Source: Blastobasis lacticolella (Eukaryota; Arthropoda; Insecta; Lepidoptera; Blastobasidae). From it: 64,000 bases of DNA. A program made the translations under genes and the position numbers. Under the pieces are notes generated by a model, which did not search any database, had not been told where the DNA came from, and saw only the letters and a list, made by a program, of their open reading frames with translations. The stretch spans positions 20,582,001 to 20,646,000 of the forward strand of contig LR990050.1 in the NCBI GenBank assembly GCA_905147135.1. The letters are read 5' to 3'. Positions 11,717 to 20,615 of this stretch are shown here, one piece after another. Positions within the stretch are counted from its first letter, which is position 1. Each line of letters opens with the position of its first letter.

Positions 11717-11911
11717 TTAATTTAGCAGGAAGCTCATCTCTGCTGAATCTACTTCACCCCCCGCGCTGACTAGGACCTGTGACCTGCTGCTCATGAAGGA
11801 CAGTAGCAGTGACAAAGTTGGCCCACGAATCCCGTAATGCTGCAATTTGTTTGCTATCAGTCCGTGGTCTGTGGTGTCGAAGGCACGCGAGAGATCGCAA
11901 CACGCGCTCAT
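11717..11911 (-). pseudogene. Second LINE reverse transcriptase fragment
   Basis: The minus-strand frame contains CDLSRAFDTTDHGLIANKLQ and HYGIRG, the block around the first catalytic Asp in jockey/CR1-type reverse transcriptases. It ends abruptly where the SART-like element begins at about 11912, so one insertion or rearrangement has cut the other. It is too short for clade assignment. Confidence 0.65.
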
Positions 11912-12435
11912 CGGCGGTGCTTTTGACGCTGCAGCCTGAGGCGAAGGACAGGGTTACTTACGGGGATATCCTCCGAGAGGCTAAATCTAAGCTCAATTTG
12001 TCCGAGCTCGAGATTACGGCTCTCAAGTTCAGGAAAGCGGCAACTGGCGCGACTCTCATAGAGGTGCCAGGTGCCACTAGCTCGGAGAAGGCAGATAGTC
12101 TGGCCAAAAGATTAACCGAGATATTAGATTCCGGTGTGGCTCGGGTATCTAGACCAGTTAAGACCGCTGAGCTACGCATCTCCGGCCTAGATGAGTCGGT
12201 GTCTGTCGAGGAGGTTTCGTCCGCTGTAGCCCGAGACGGGGGATGTCCGATGGAGGTCGTGAAAACCGGAGAAATTAGATGGGGCCTAAACGGGATGGGT
12301 ACGGTTTGGCTTCGCTGCCCAGTCAGTGCAGCTAAAAAGCTGGCGGATAAAGCTCGGATAGTAGTTGGATGGGTATCCGCCGCTATAAAACTCGAATCTC
12401 AACCATTGCGCTGCAGCTCAGGACTTGTCCTATGA
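11912..12435 (+). pseudogene. ORF1 (Gag) fragment of SART-like element 1
   Basis: The frame starts inside the Gag domain at a sequence corresponding to LLTLQP of the other copies and continues through EARSK-like, SRPVKTAELRISGLDES and MGTVWLRCPVSAAKKL to QPLRC. This is just before the place where the CCHC zinc knuckles should start. There the sequence jumps to ORF2 (AQDLSYE...). The knuckles, the ORF1 stop and the ORF2 start are therefore deleted, with a short GC overlap at the junction (about 12412-12418). The N-terminal half is absent. This copy cannot make a working Gag. Confidence 0.8.
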
Positions 12436-15400
12436 AGTCATGGCACAGTGGTCGATCCATGTTGGCGTGTTCACAGAACATTACTACCTCCCTCACGGTG
12501 GTAACTGGGTAGAAGACGACCTGGGACTAGTGGCCATTACTTCCCAGAGTAATAACGGTACACCTTCCATCACACGACAGGTCAGCGGTCAAGGCTACGT
12601 GGCAGTATGGCTGGGCAATCTTGTTGTCCTGGGGGTATATTTCTCTCCGAACCGCGCTCTCGAGGAGTTCGAAAGATACTTGGACGAGGTTGGGCACTTT
12701 ATTCATCAGTGTTGCCCGCAAACAGTGCTTGTTGCTGGAGACCTGAATGCCAAGTCAATGGCTTGGGGTTCCCCTGCAACAGATGCCCGAGGAGAGATAC
12801 TGGAGGAGTGGGCCGCCGCCACGGGTCTCTCGATCGTTAACACAGGATCGGTCGGTACGTGCGTGCGACGACAAGGCGGCTCAATAGTAGACGTAACATA
12901 GGTTTTAAGACTTTCGTGGTTATTCACTACACTTTCACTACACATATTATCGGGTTTGTTACCACGGTTAGTATTGTTTTTACCTCGATATTTCGACGCA
13001 GTTGCATCGAGTTCAAAGTGAGGGTAATCGTCGAATCCGAAAGAGGGTGGACCGATATGTCTGTCCTTAGGAGCGACTTCACACAGCGGCCCAGTCAACT
13101 CGTGACCATGACGCATGCAACTGTGTCGAAATATCGAGGTAAAAACAATACTAACCGTGGTAACAAACCCGATAATATGTGTAGTGAAAGTGTAGTAGAC
13201 GTAACGTTCGCGAGCACCGCCCTAGCATGCCGTGTCCGGGACTGGGCTGTGTTGGAAGACGTCGAGACAATGTCGGATCACCGGTATATCCGGTTTGATG
13301 TCTCCGCGTCCGCTACAACAAACCCGAAAAGTCCAAACCGAACTCCCCCACGAGAGGTTGGTCCAAGATGGGTTTTGAAGCGCCTGGACAAAGACTCTTT
13401 GGACGCAGCGGCCGTTATACAGGCCTGGCTCCCTGTGCCGGACGGCCCAGTGGAGGTCGACACCGAAGAGGGTTGGTTTCGGGAGGCCATGTCGCATATT
13501 TGCGACGCAGCGATGCCCCGAGCCAAACCCCGCCCTCCGAGACGATGGGTGTACTGGTGGTCCAATGAAATCGCGCAGTTGCGAGATACATGCACCGTTG
13601 CGAGACGCCACTACACCCACTACCGGCGCAGACGCCGTCGCGAGGAAGCCGCTGAAGATGCTCTTTATGCCGCCTACAAAGAAGCTAAGAAAGCGCTAAA
13701 TATAGCCATCCGAGAGGCCAAAGCGCTCAAGCGGAAGGAGATGCTCGCGACCCTCAACAACGATCCATGGGGCCGCCCGTATAAGAGGGTGAGAACAAAA
13801 CTCCACCATTGGGCACCACCGGTTACTCAGAGCCTCCAGCCAGAACTGGTGGCTGAGATAGTGGCGACACTCTTCCCCCAGCGGGATAAACACCCCTCCC
13901 CGCCTTCGGAAGAAGCATCAGATGACTTGGCTCCTGAAATCTCGGAGGGAGAGATGGCCGTGGTAATTCACCGACTTAAGAGTAGGAACACCGCTGCCAG
14001 GCCCAGATGGCATTCCCGGGCGAGCGCTGACTCTAGCGCTAAACGAGTTGGAGCCGAGACTCCAGCGATTGTTTAATGCCTGCCTCGCCCAGGCCAAAGT
14101 GCCGTCCGCTTGGAAAATAGGCAAACTGGTGCTTATTCCAAAGGATGGAAGGCCAGCAGAAACTGCGTCTGGTAATAGACCAATCGTTATGCTTGACGAG
14201 ACCGGGAAGTTGTTTGAAAGTATGCTTGCAGACCGCCTCGTCAAGCACCTGGAAACAGTAGGTCCCGACCTCTCCGACAAGCAATTGGGTTTAGGAGAGG
14301 TCGATCAACAATAGACGCATTGCTGAGAGTCAAGCAGTTGGCTCAAGAAGCAGTTGCCCAGGGTGAGGTTGTTGTGACAGTGTCTCTAGACATCACCAAT
14401 GCCTTCAACACCCTCCCTTGAAAATGCATCAGGGAAGGGCTTCGATACCATGGGGTGCCTCTCTACCTGCGCCGGGTGATAGAAGTCTATCTCACCGATA
14501 GACACGTCTTCCCGGGCCAGAACGAGTGGGGGCGCTGGCCGATGACATGCGGCGTTCCGCAGGGGTCAGTCCTCGGACCGCTCCTGTGGAATATAGGGTA
14601 CGATTGGGTCCTCCGTGGTGGTAATCTTCCGGGTGTGTCGGTCACATGTTATGCAGACGACACTCTCGTGACCGCCAGTGGACGGGCACATCGAGAGGCA
14701 TTGCTGCTAGGGACAGCTGGGGTTGCCCAAGTCGTTGCTCGAATACGGCATCTGGGCTTGAAGGTTGCACTGCATAAATCCGAGGCCATAGCCTTCCACG
14801 GGCTAAGGAATGCACCTCCGCCCGGCGCTGGTATCACGATTGGGGGGACCTGCATCAATATATCGACCTCTATGCGGTACCTAGGTCTAACGCTAGACGG
14901 GCGATTTAGCTTTAGGGAACATTTTCGCCGTCTTGTCCCCAAGCTGATCAAAACTGCTGGGGCCTTAGGTGGATTGCTCCCAAATGTGGCAGGACCGGAC
15001 GGATCATGCCGTCATCTGTATACGGGAGTAGTGCGGTCAATGGCGATGTACGGGGCACCCGTATGGTATGACGCTCTAACCGCCCAAAACAGGAGCCTCT
15101 TGCGGAGACCACAGCGGGTCATGGCGGTCAGAGTAGTGAAGGAATACCGCACTGTGTCATTTTCGGCGGCGTGCGTGCTGGCAGGAACTCCGCCCTGGGA
15201 ATTAGAGGCGGAGGTACTTGCTGGCGTTTACCACTGGCGCTTGGAGGCGCGCGACAGAGGGGACTTGCTGGCGCCTCAAGAAGTGCAGGCGCACCGGGAG
15301 GCCCTTTATCATACAATGATGGTGGTATGGGCGCAGACGCTTCAAGCGCTATCTGCTGGACAGCGTACTGTCGACGCCATTCGGCCCGTGCTAAAGCACT

Positions 15401-15648
15401 GGGTCGAAAGAAAAGAGGGAGGCCTCTCCTACAGGCTAGTGCAGGTGCTCTCAGCACATGGGTGTTTCAGAGAGTACCTGCATAAAGTGGCACGTAGAGA
15501 GGGGACGACAGCATGCCACGCGTGTGGTTGCGCCGTAGATACGGCGTAGCACACGTTGGAAGAGTGCCCCGCCTGGGCGGAGCAACGCACGACTCTTGTC
15601 GCAGCAGTGGGGGCTGACCTCTCGTTGCCAGCTGTGGTGAAATCCATG
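12415..15648 (+). pseudogene. ORF2 (endonuclease/reverse transcriptase) of SART-like element 1
   Basis: The APE-type endonuclease is recognisable by VLVAGDLNAKSMAWGSPATD and SDHRYIRFD. The foldback insertion at 12898 splits it but the frame can still be read across the insertion, leaving an artificial fused frame (12859-14076). Frame breaks follow near 14000 and near 14300, and there is an in-frame stop at 14419-14421 in the block corresponding to NTLPW. The reverse transcriptase then continues with CGVPQGSVLGPLLWNIGYD and CYADDTLV (14455-15549). The C-terminal knuckle CHACGCAVDTA ends in a stop at 15547-15549. The last 60 codons are on the far side of the BEL/Pao element (23434-23601). At least five lesions make it non-functional. 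Confidence 0.88.
12898..13193. mobile_element. 296-bp foldback MITE inside ORF2
   Basis: The arms 12927-13007 and 13115-13196 are reverse complements over about 81 nt with very few mismatches. The insert is flanked by a 13-nt direct repeat, TAGTAGACGTAAC (12885-12897 and 13194-13206), and removing one copy plus the insert restores the ORF2 reading. No coding capacity. The left end carries 29 nt not matched at the right end, so the true termini are uncertain. Confidence 0.85.
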
Positions 15649-15892
15649 TGTACGAGCCGGTACACCTTTTATGATAAAAATGATAAAATTGATAAATTGA
15701 TAATATGGATACTTTATTGATTAATATAATTATGCTAAAATGATAGATGAATGATAATGAGTGCGCGTCCGCCGTGATTCGGTACGATACGTGTACTAAG
15801 TTGGCAATTAGGTAATTTAGGCCAAATCGCAGTGGCGCGCGGTGAAATACGCTAAGTTGACAAAATTTAAATATGTATGGTTGCACCGTACA
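15649..15892 (-). repeat. 3' LTR of the BEL/Pao element
   Basis: This is the 244-bp repeat reading the same, base for base as far as I can compare, as 23185-23428. On the minus strand it is the downstream LTR. It begins and ends with a short inverted repeat (TGTACG/CGTACA). Confidence 0.93.
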
Positions 15893-15986
15893 TGCTCCCG
15901 GGCCTAAGAGTGCTGGAGATGAGATTGATGAGATGAAACTAAAGTAATTGACAAGGTGATAAAACAATTTTACCTAAGTGCTAGTT

Positions 15987-17246
15987 TTACAAATGCTCTG
16001 TTTCACAAAACTCGATCTTAGATGAGAACGGTGAGGTCGCCTTATGTACTAAATTTGTTTTTACGTGACTAACACTTGGACTTTCACCTCCGCACTCGCG
16101 CATCTTTTGACACTTCACATTATTTAATTGCTCTGCTATTTCACTAACTGGCACTAGCACTGTCACTTTGGCCGCTCCGGGGCGCGGGGGCGGGGGCGGG
16201 GGCGGGGGCGGGCGCCGGCGCCGCGCTCGCCGCCCGGGCGCCCGCCGCGCGCGCCGCCACACCGCCCAGACTCCGACAGCTGCTACAACTGCTACTAACG
16301 CATATGTCACTGCGTAGTGATGGACGTCATGATATGAAATTTTTTGTATCAGTCCACTCTCAGATTTCATCTGCTTTATCTGTCCATCGATCTCTTGGAA
16401 ATACCTCTGATGATCAGTTGTGTCCTCGATAATTTTGTTTGTTGGTAATGATATATTTATGATGTTGTTAATTGTAGGTATTTCGTATTGCATTATTTTT
16501 GCTTGTGTGTGTATTTCATTGAAGTGGTGATTTTTAGAATATATTATAAATGTATCGCTAGTTATGATGCAGTCATGTCCAAGGCTAATTATGTTAGCTT
16601 TGCTCATACGTTCGGTAGTTGAGTAGGAGTTATTAGGTGAATATCAAATTTGCCGTGATAAATGTCAGTAATGGAGTCGATCAAATTATTTTGGATTCTT
16701 TTCAAGTGTTGTAACAAATTGTTTGCTACTATAGATGACATTAAAAATTCATTTAAGCTGATTTCTCCTTGAATTTCATTTTTTAATGTCTCGAGTGCTT
16801 TGTCTAAACTGATGATGTGTTTATTAAACATTTTGTATTGTTTTTCCATGACTAATTCGACTCTTTTTAACAGATTATTTTCTGCTTCCACTACTGAGGT
16901 TTGATTTCTCCACAATAATGCAAGGTGTTTTGGTTTTCTCTAAGTAAATTGATATCATTTTCGTATTTCTCTGCAAATCGCTCGTCCAAAACTCCAAATA
17001 AACTATTAGCGACATATCCTATGCCGTTAATGAGACCCCTGCGAAAGCGTGGGTTCTGTCCGAAGTGCTGATTGAGTAGAATATCGTTGTAATACTGCAG
17101 TTCGTAATATTCGTTACGTAATTGTAATGTGATAACGTCACATTGAGATGATCTGTTCATTTTCAAACATAGATTTTCCAGGTGATTCGTATTTCGGTTG
17201 AATAATTCGGTGCTTTGCCAATAGGTTTTCATGTCATAATACACAA
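15987..17246 (-). pseudogene. Env-like region (baculovirus F-type), in three frames
   Basis: Downstream of pol, three overlapping minus-strand frames follow: 17244-16891, 16915-16604 and 16607-15987. The first has a basic RFRR site followed by a glycine-rich hydrophobic segment (GLINGIGYVANSLFG). This is the layout of a furin-type cleavage site and fusion peptide in F-like proteins of insect retroviruses and baculoviruses. The middle part is rich in heptad-like leucines. The third has a membrane segment (TYALVAVVAAVGVWAVW) followed by an unusual Arg/Pro-rich tail. The frames are not continuous, so either the gene is broken by frameshifts or it is expressed through splicing; a GTAAGT lies at the end of pol. 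I describe it as broken and do not reconstruct it. Confidence 0.7.
16188..16262. repeat. Extremely G/C-rich tract with (GGGGGC)n
   Basis: On the + strand four to five runs of five Gs separated by single Cs (16193-16212) are followed by a CG-only stretch. It lies inside the env-like C-terminal tail, where it encodes Pro and Arg runs. Such a tract can form a G-quadruplex in DNA or RNA. Confidence 0.7.
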
Positions 17247-20200
17247 CTAACTTACTTCGTCTCTCATTAAATACATGCTTGATATGTTGTCGAAATAAAT
17301 ACTTTGGTTTTGTCTTAAACTTGATACATTGTAAGCCGCGTTGGTCGTAGTTAGAACCATGCTCAATAGCATTAAAACCATGGTGACGAAATTGATACTT
17401 TGTCTTTTCCCAGGTGCTCTGCTGATCCTATCAGTTGCCGATGTTTCGGATAGCGAAGATGTATTTCGTTGATTGTAGTTGTTTACTGGAAGAATAGACA
17501 GTTTGGTAATCGGTCGTTTTAAAGTGCCATTTTTAGTTTTTACCGTAACTACTCTCACTATTCCATCTGCTCCTGGGTGAGTATTAATAACTTTGCCGAG
17601 TGCCCATTTTCCTGGTGGTAAATTTGCATCGTGGATGGTTACAATGTCCCCTAACTGTACATTTTTATGCTGCTGCTGCCATTTACTTCTGCTTGATAAT
17701 TGCGTCAAATACTCCGTTCTCCAGCGTTTCCATATATCTTGAAATATTTTTTGAGTAAGCTGCCATCTCGTCCGTTCGTCCTTTTCCGTTTCCATGACTG
17801 TCAAAATGGGTCCACTTGCTGTAAAGTGCGATGGCGTCAGATAATCGAGGTCGTCGGGATCTTCAGTCAGGGCTGCTAAGGGTCTGCTGTTGAGGCAGGC
17901 TTCCAACTGTGCAAGAAGAGTACAGAATTCTTCGTAGGTAAGTTTTTGGTCTCCTAGAACTCGCTTTAGGTGGTATTTAAGACTCTTAACTGCGGCCTCC
18001 CAGAGCCCTCCAGCACTTGGCCACGAGGGCGCGTTGAAGTGCCAGCTGATATTCATCATACTCAGTTCTGTTAAAAACTCGTTATTTATGATAGTGGTCA
18101 GTTCCAAAAACTCTTTTTGTAGTATATTATTTGCTCCGACGAAGTTAGTGCCATTATCGCTGTAAAAATGACCTGGAGTACCTCTTCTCGATGCCATCCG
18201 CCGAACTGCTGCCATAAATGCTGATGTTGATAAATCAGATACTAATTCTAAGTGCACAGCTTTTGTCACCATGCACACAAAAACTGCAATATATCCTTTT
18301 GAAGTTTTGATACCTCTACCTTTGCTTGATTTCACCTCTACGTAGCCAGTATAATCTACACCTGTATGAAAAAATGGCCGGGTAGCATTGATCCTTGCTT
18401 CCGGGAGATCTCCCATGAGTTGATGTTGTTTGTTTGGATTTGACCTTCTGCATTTCATGCAAACATGGAGACGCTTCTTGACTGATTTATTTCCACCGAC
18501 GATCCAATATTGCTGACGTAGGAACGCTAATGTTAGGCGAGCACCTCCATGGAAGGTCAATTTATGTGCGTAATCTATGAGAAGATCGGTAACGTGACAA
18601 CTATGTGGAATAATCACGGGATGTATCATCTCTTGACTAATGTGTGCGTTTTTTATTCGTCCTCCCACTCTAAGAATACCCTTTTCATCCAAAAATGGGT
18701 GTAAGTTTAATATTTTGCTTTTTGAATCGATTTGTTTACCATCTGTAAGATTTTGAATCTCCTTTTTGAATGCTGATAATTGTACATGTTTCCAAATGAT
18801 ATTTTTTGCAATTTTTAATTCACTTATAGTCAAGTATTGCTCTTTATGTTGTTGTGCTCGCGACACGAAACGTAACACCCACGCGAGGACTCGGGTGACA
18901 CGCGCCCAGCTGCTATGCTTGTTGATTAAGTCATCGATGACGTCACTGTGATGACGTTCGCCGCACGTCACGGTTGTTACGTTTGCTTGTTTGCTTAACC
19001 TTACTTCGTCGTTAGTGGTGAAAATTTGTGGATTCTCTTGCTGTTCAAATGATAGTAACCAGGATGGACCATTCCACCACAGTGAATGATTTTGAAGTTT
19101 TTCTGCGGAAATGCCACGGCTGGCACAATCGGCTGGATTGTCCTGGGATTTAACGTAACCCCAACACGATTTTGGAATGATTGATATTATCTTCGTAACT
19201 CTATTTGCTACAAAGGATTTCCATCTGTTGGTATCTCCTTGTAACCAGCCTAAAACAGCTGTTGAGTCGGACCATCCATGTAATTTAATATTATATTCTG
19301 ATAAGCAGGGTAACACCTTTTTCATTAATTTTGATAGTAAAAGAGCACCTTCCAGTTCCAGTCTGGGTAAGGTGGTAGTTTTATGGGGTGAAACAATTCG
19401 TGATTTGGCTGCTGCAATGGTAGTTTTCGTTTCGTTGCCTTTGTTTACCTTGCAATATATTACACAAGCGCACGCTTTGATGGACGCATCGCAAAATCCA
19501 TGCAACTCTATTGCCACGCTGCTAATATGTGTTTCGAGCCAGCGCGGGATGATGATAGTATTGACGAGTTGCAAATCTGTTTTAATTTGATTCCATTCTT
19601 TTAACAAGTTTTCTGATATTTTGTCATCCCAATCTAGATTCTCTGAATACCATACTTTTTGGAATAAAAGCTTCAATTTCGTGGTAATGGGAGTGAGCCA
19701 ACCTAGAGGGTCAAATAGTCGTGAAATTTCAGATAATAGTTGGCGTTTTGATATTTGATTTTTTGATTGTTCTAGCTTTATTTGATATTCAAAGTGATCA
19801 TTTTGAGAGCTCCATCTGAGGCCTAATGTTTTTGTTGACTCTTGATGTTTAAATTCGTATCCTGCATTTTTGGTTTGAGCGACTGGTACGCCTTGTAGTA
19901 ACTCTTGCTTATTTGATGACCATTTTCGAAGATTGAAACCTCCAGACTTGAGGAGACTAATCAAGTCTGATTGAAGGTTTTTTGCAGACTCTATGTCATG
20001 GCTCCCGCTTAAAAGGTCGTCCATGTAGAATTGTTCACTAAGGACCTTTGCTGCGTCCGTGCTTTGATACTTATGGCCTTCATCTTTTGCTAATTGTTTC
20101 AGCGTCATCATTGCTAAGAATGGCGCTGCTTTGGTGCCATACGTGACTGTTGTCAAATTATACTCCTTTATAAGATCATGAACAGAGTCTCTCCAGATGA

Positions 20201-20615
20201 TTTTTTGATAGTCTTGATCTACAACATTTATGAAAATTTGCCTGAACATTTTCTCAATGTCGGCTGTAATAACAAATTGATAAGTACGCCATTTAAGTAA
20301 TAAACATAATAAATCTGATTGTAGGTTCGGACCGCGGTACATAATATCATTTAAACTGTACCCGCTTGAGGTTTTGGCGGAGCCGTTGTAAACGACTCGT
20401 AACGCGGTCGTTGTTGAGTCAGCGCGTTGCACACAGTGGTGCGGTAAATAATAATTTGTTTTGCTTGTATTTGCCGTTTTCGCCTGTCGCATGTGACCTA
20501 ATTCCATGTATTCATGCATAAATGCTTTGTAATCTTGCGCAATTTTTTCGTTTTTTAGAAACCTTCTTTCTAATTGTTTAAATTGTGCAATAGCCTTGCT
20601 CTTTGAATCTCCCAA
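17247..20615 (-). CDS. pol: BEL/Pao Pol: reverse transcriptase, RNase H, integrase
   Basis: An intact 1122-codon frame. Reverse transcriptase: RVVYNGSAKTSSGYSLNDIM, ITADIEKMFRQI (first catalytic Asp) and QFYMDDLLSG (catalytic YMDD). An RNase H-like block has ELHGFCDASIKACACVIY and, further on, LHGWSDSTAVLGWL. The integrase has the H-H-C-C zinc region (LTFHGGARLTLAFLRQQYW, CMKCRR), then catalytic residues in VDYTGYVEV, FYSDNGTNFVGAN and SAGGLWEAAVKS (D,D,E). A C-terminal DUF5641-like part has LGDIVTIHDANLPPGKWALG. The last about 45 codons are hydrophobic and Asn-rich and look like the start of the env-like product rather than Pol. The frame stops at a TAG at 17247-17249. All catalytic residues are present, so the element may still be transposition-competent. 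Confidence 0.93.
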   Translation of the reverse strand: MGDSKSKAIAQFKQLERRFLKNEKIAQDYKAFMHEYMELGHMRQAKTANTSKTNYYLPHHCVQRADSTTTALRVVYNGSAKTSSGYSLNDIMYRGPNLQSDLLCLLLKWRTYQFVITADIEKMFRQIFINVVDQDYQKIIWRDSVHDLIKEYNLTTVTYGTKAAPFLAMMTLKQLAKDEGHKYQSTDAAKVLSEQFYMDDLLSGSHDIESAKNLQSDLISLLKSGGFNLRKWSSNKQELLQGVPVAQTKNAGYEFKHQESTKTLGLRWSSQNDHFEYQIKLEQSKNQISKRQLLSEISRLFDPLGWLTPITTKLKLLFQKVWYSENLDWDDKISENLLKEWNQIKTDLQLVNTIIIPRWLETHISSVAIELHGFCDASIKACACVIYCKVNKGNETKTTIAAAKSRIVSPHKTTTLPRLELEGALLLSKLMKKVLPCLSEYNIKLHGWSDSTAVLGWLQGDTNRWKSFVANRVTKIISIIPKSCWGYVKSQDNPADCASRGISAEKLQNHSLWWNGPSWLLSFEQQENPQIFTTNDEVRLSKQANVTTVTCGERHHSDVIDDLINKHSSWARVTRVLAWVLRFVSRAQQHKEQYLTISELKIAKNIIWKHVQLSAFKKEIQNLTDGKQIDSKSKILNLHPFLDEKGILRVGGRIKNAHISQEMIHPVIIPHSCHVTDLLIDYAHKLTFHGGARLTLAFLRQQYWIVGGNKSVKKRLHVCMKCRRSNPNKQHQLMGDLPEARINATRPFFHTGVDYTGYVEVKSSKGRGIKTSKGYIAVFVCMVTKAVHLELVSDLSTSAFMAAVRRMASRRGTPGHFYSDNGTNFVGANNILQKEFLELTTIINNEFLTELSMMNISWHFNAPSWPSAGGLWEAAVKSLKYHLKRVLGDQKLTYEEFCTLLAQLEACLNSRPLAALTEDPDDLDYLTPSHFTASGPILTVMETEKDERTRWQLTQKIFQDIWKRWRTEYLTQLSSRSKWQQQHKNVQLGDIVTIHDANLPPGKWALGKVINTHPGADGIVRVVTVKTKNGTLKRPITKLSILPVNNYNQRNTSSLSETSATDRISRAPGKRQSINFVTMVLMLLSMVLTTTNAAYNVSSLRQNQSIYFDNISSMYLMRDEVS

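Noticed and set aside
12859..14076. A 405-codon novel protein
   Set aside because: It is an artificial frame through the foldback insertion and the SART-like ORF2.
19177..19590. 137-codon + strand frame in the BEL/Pao region
   Set aside because: It is antisense to intact pol and has no features of its own.
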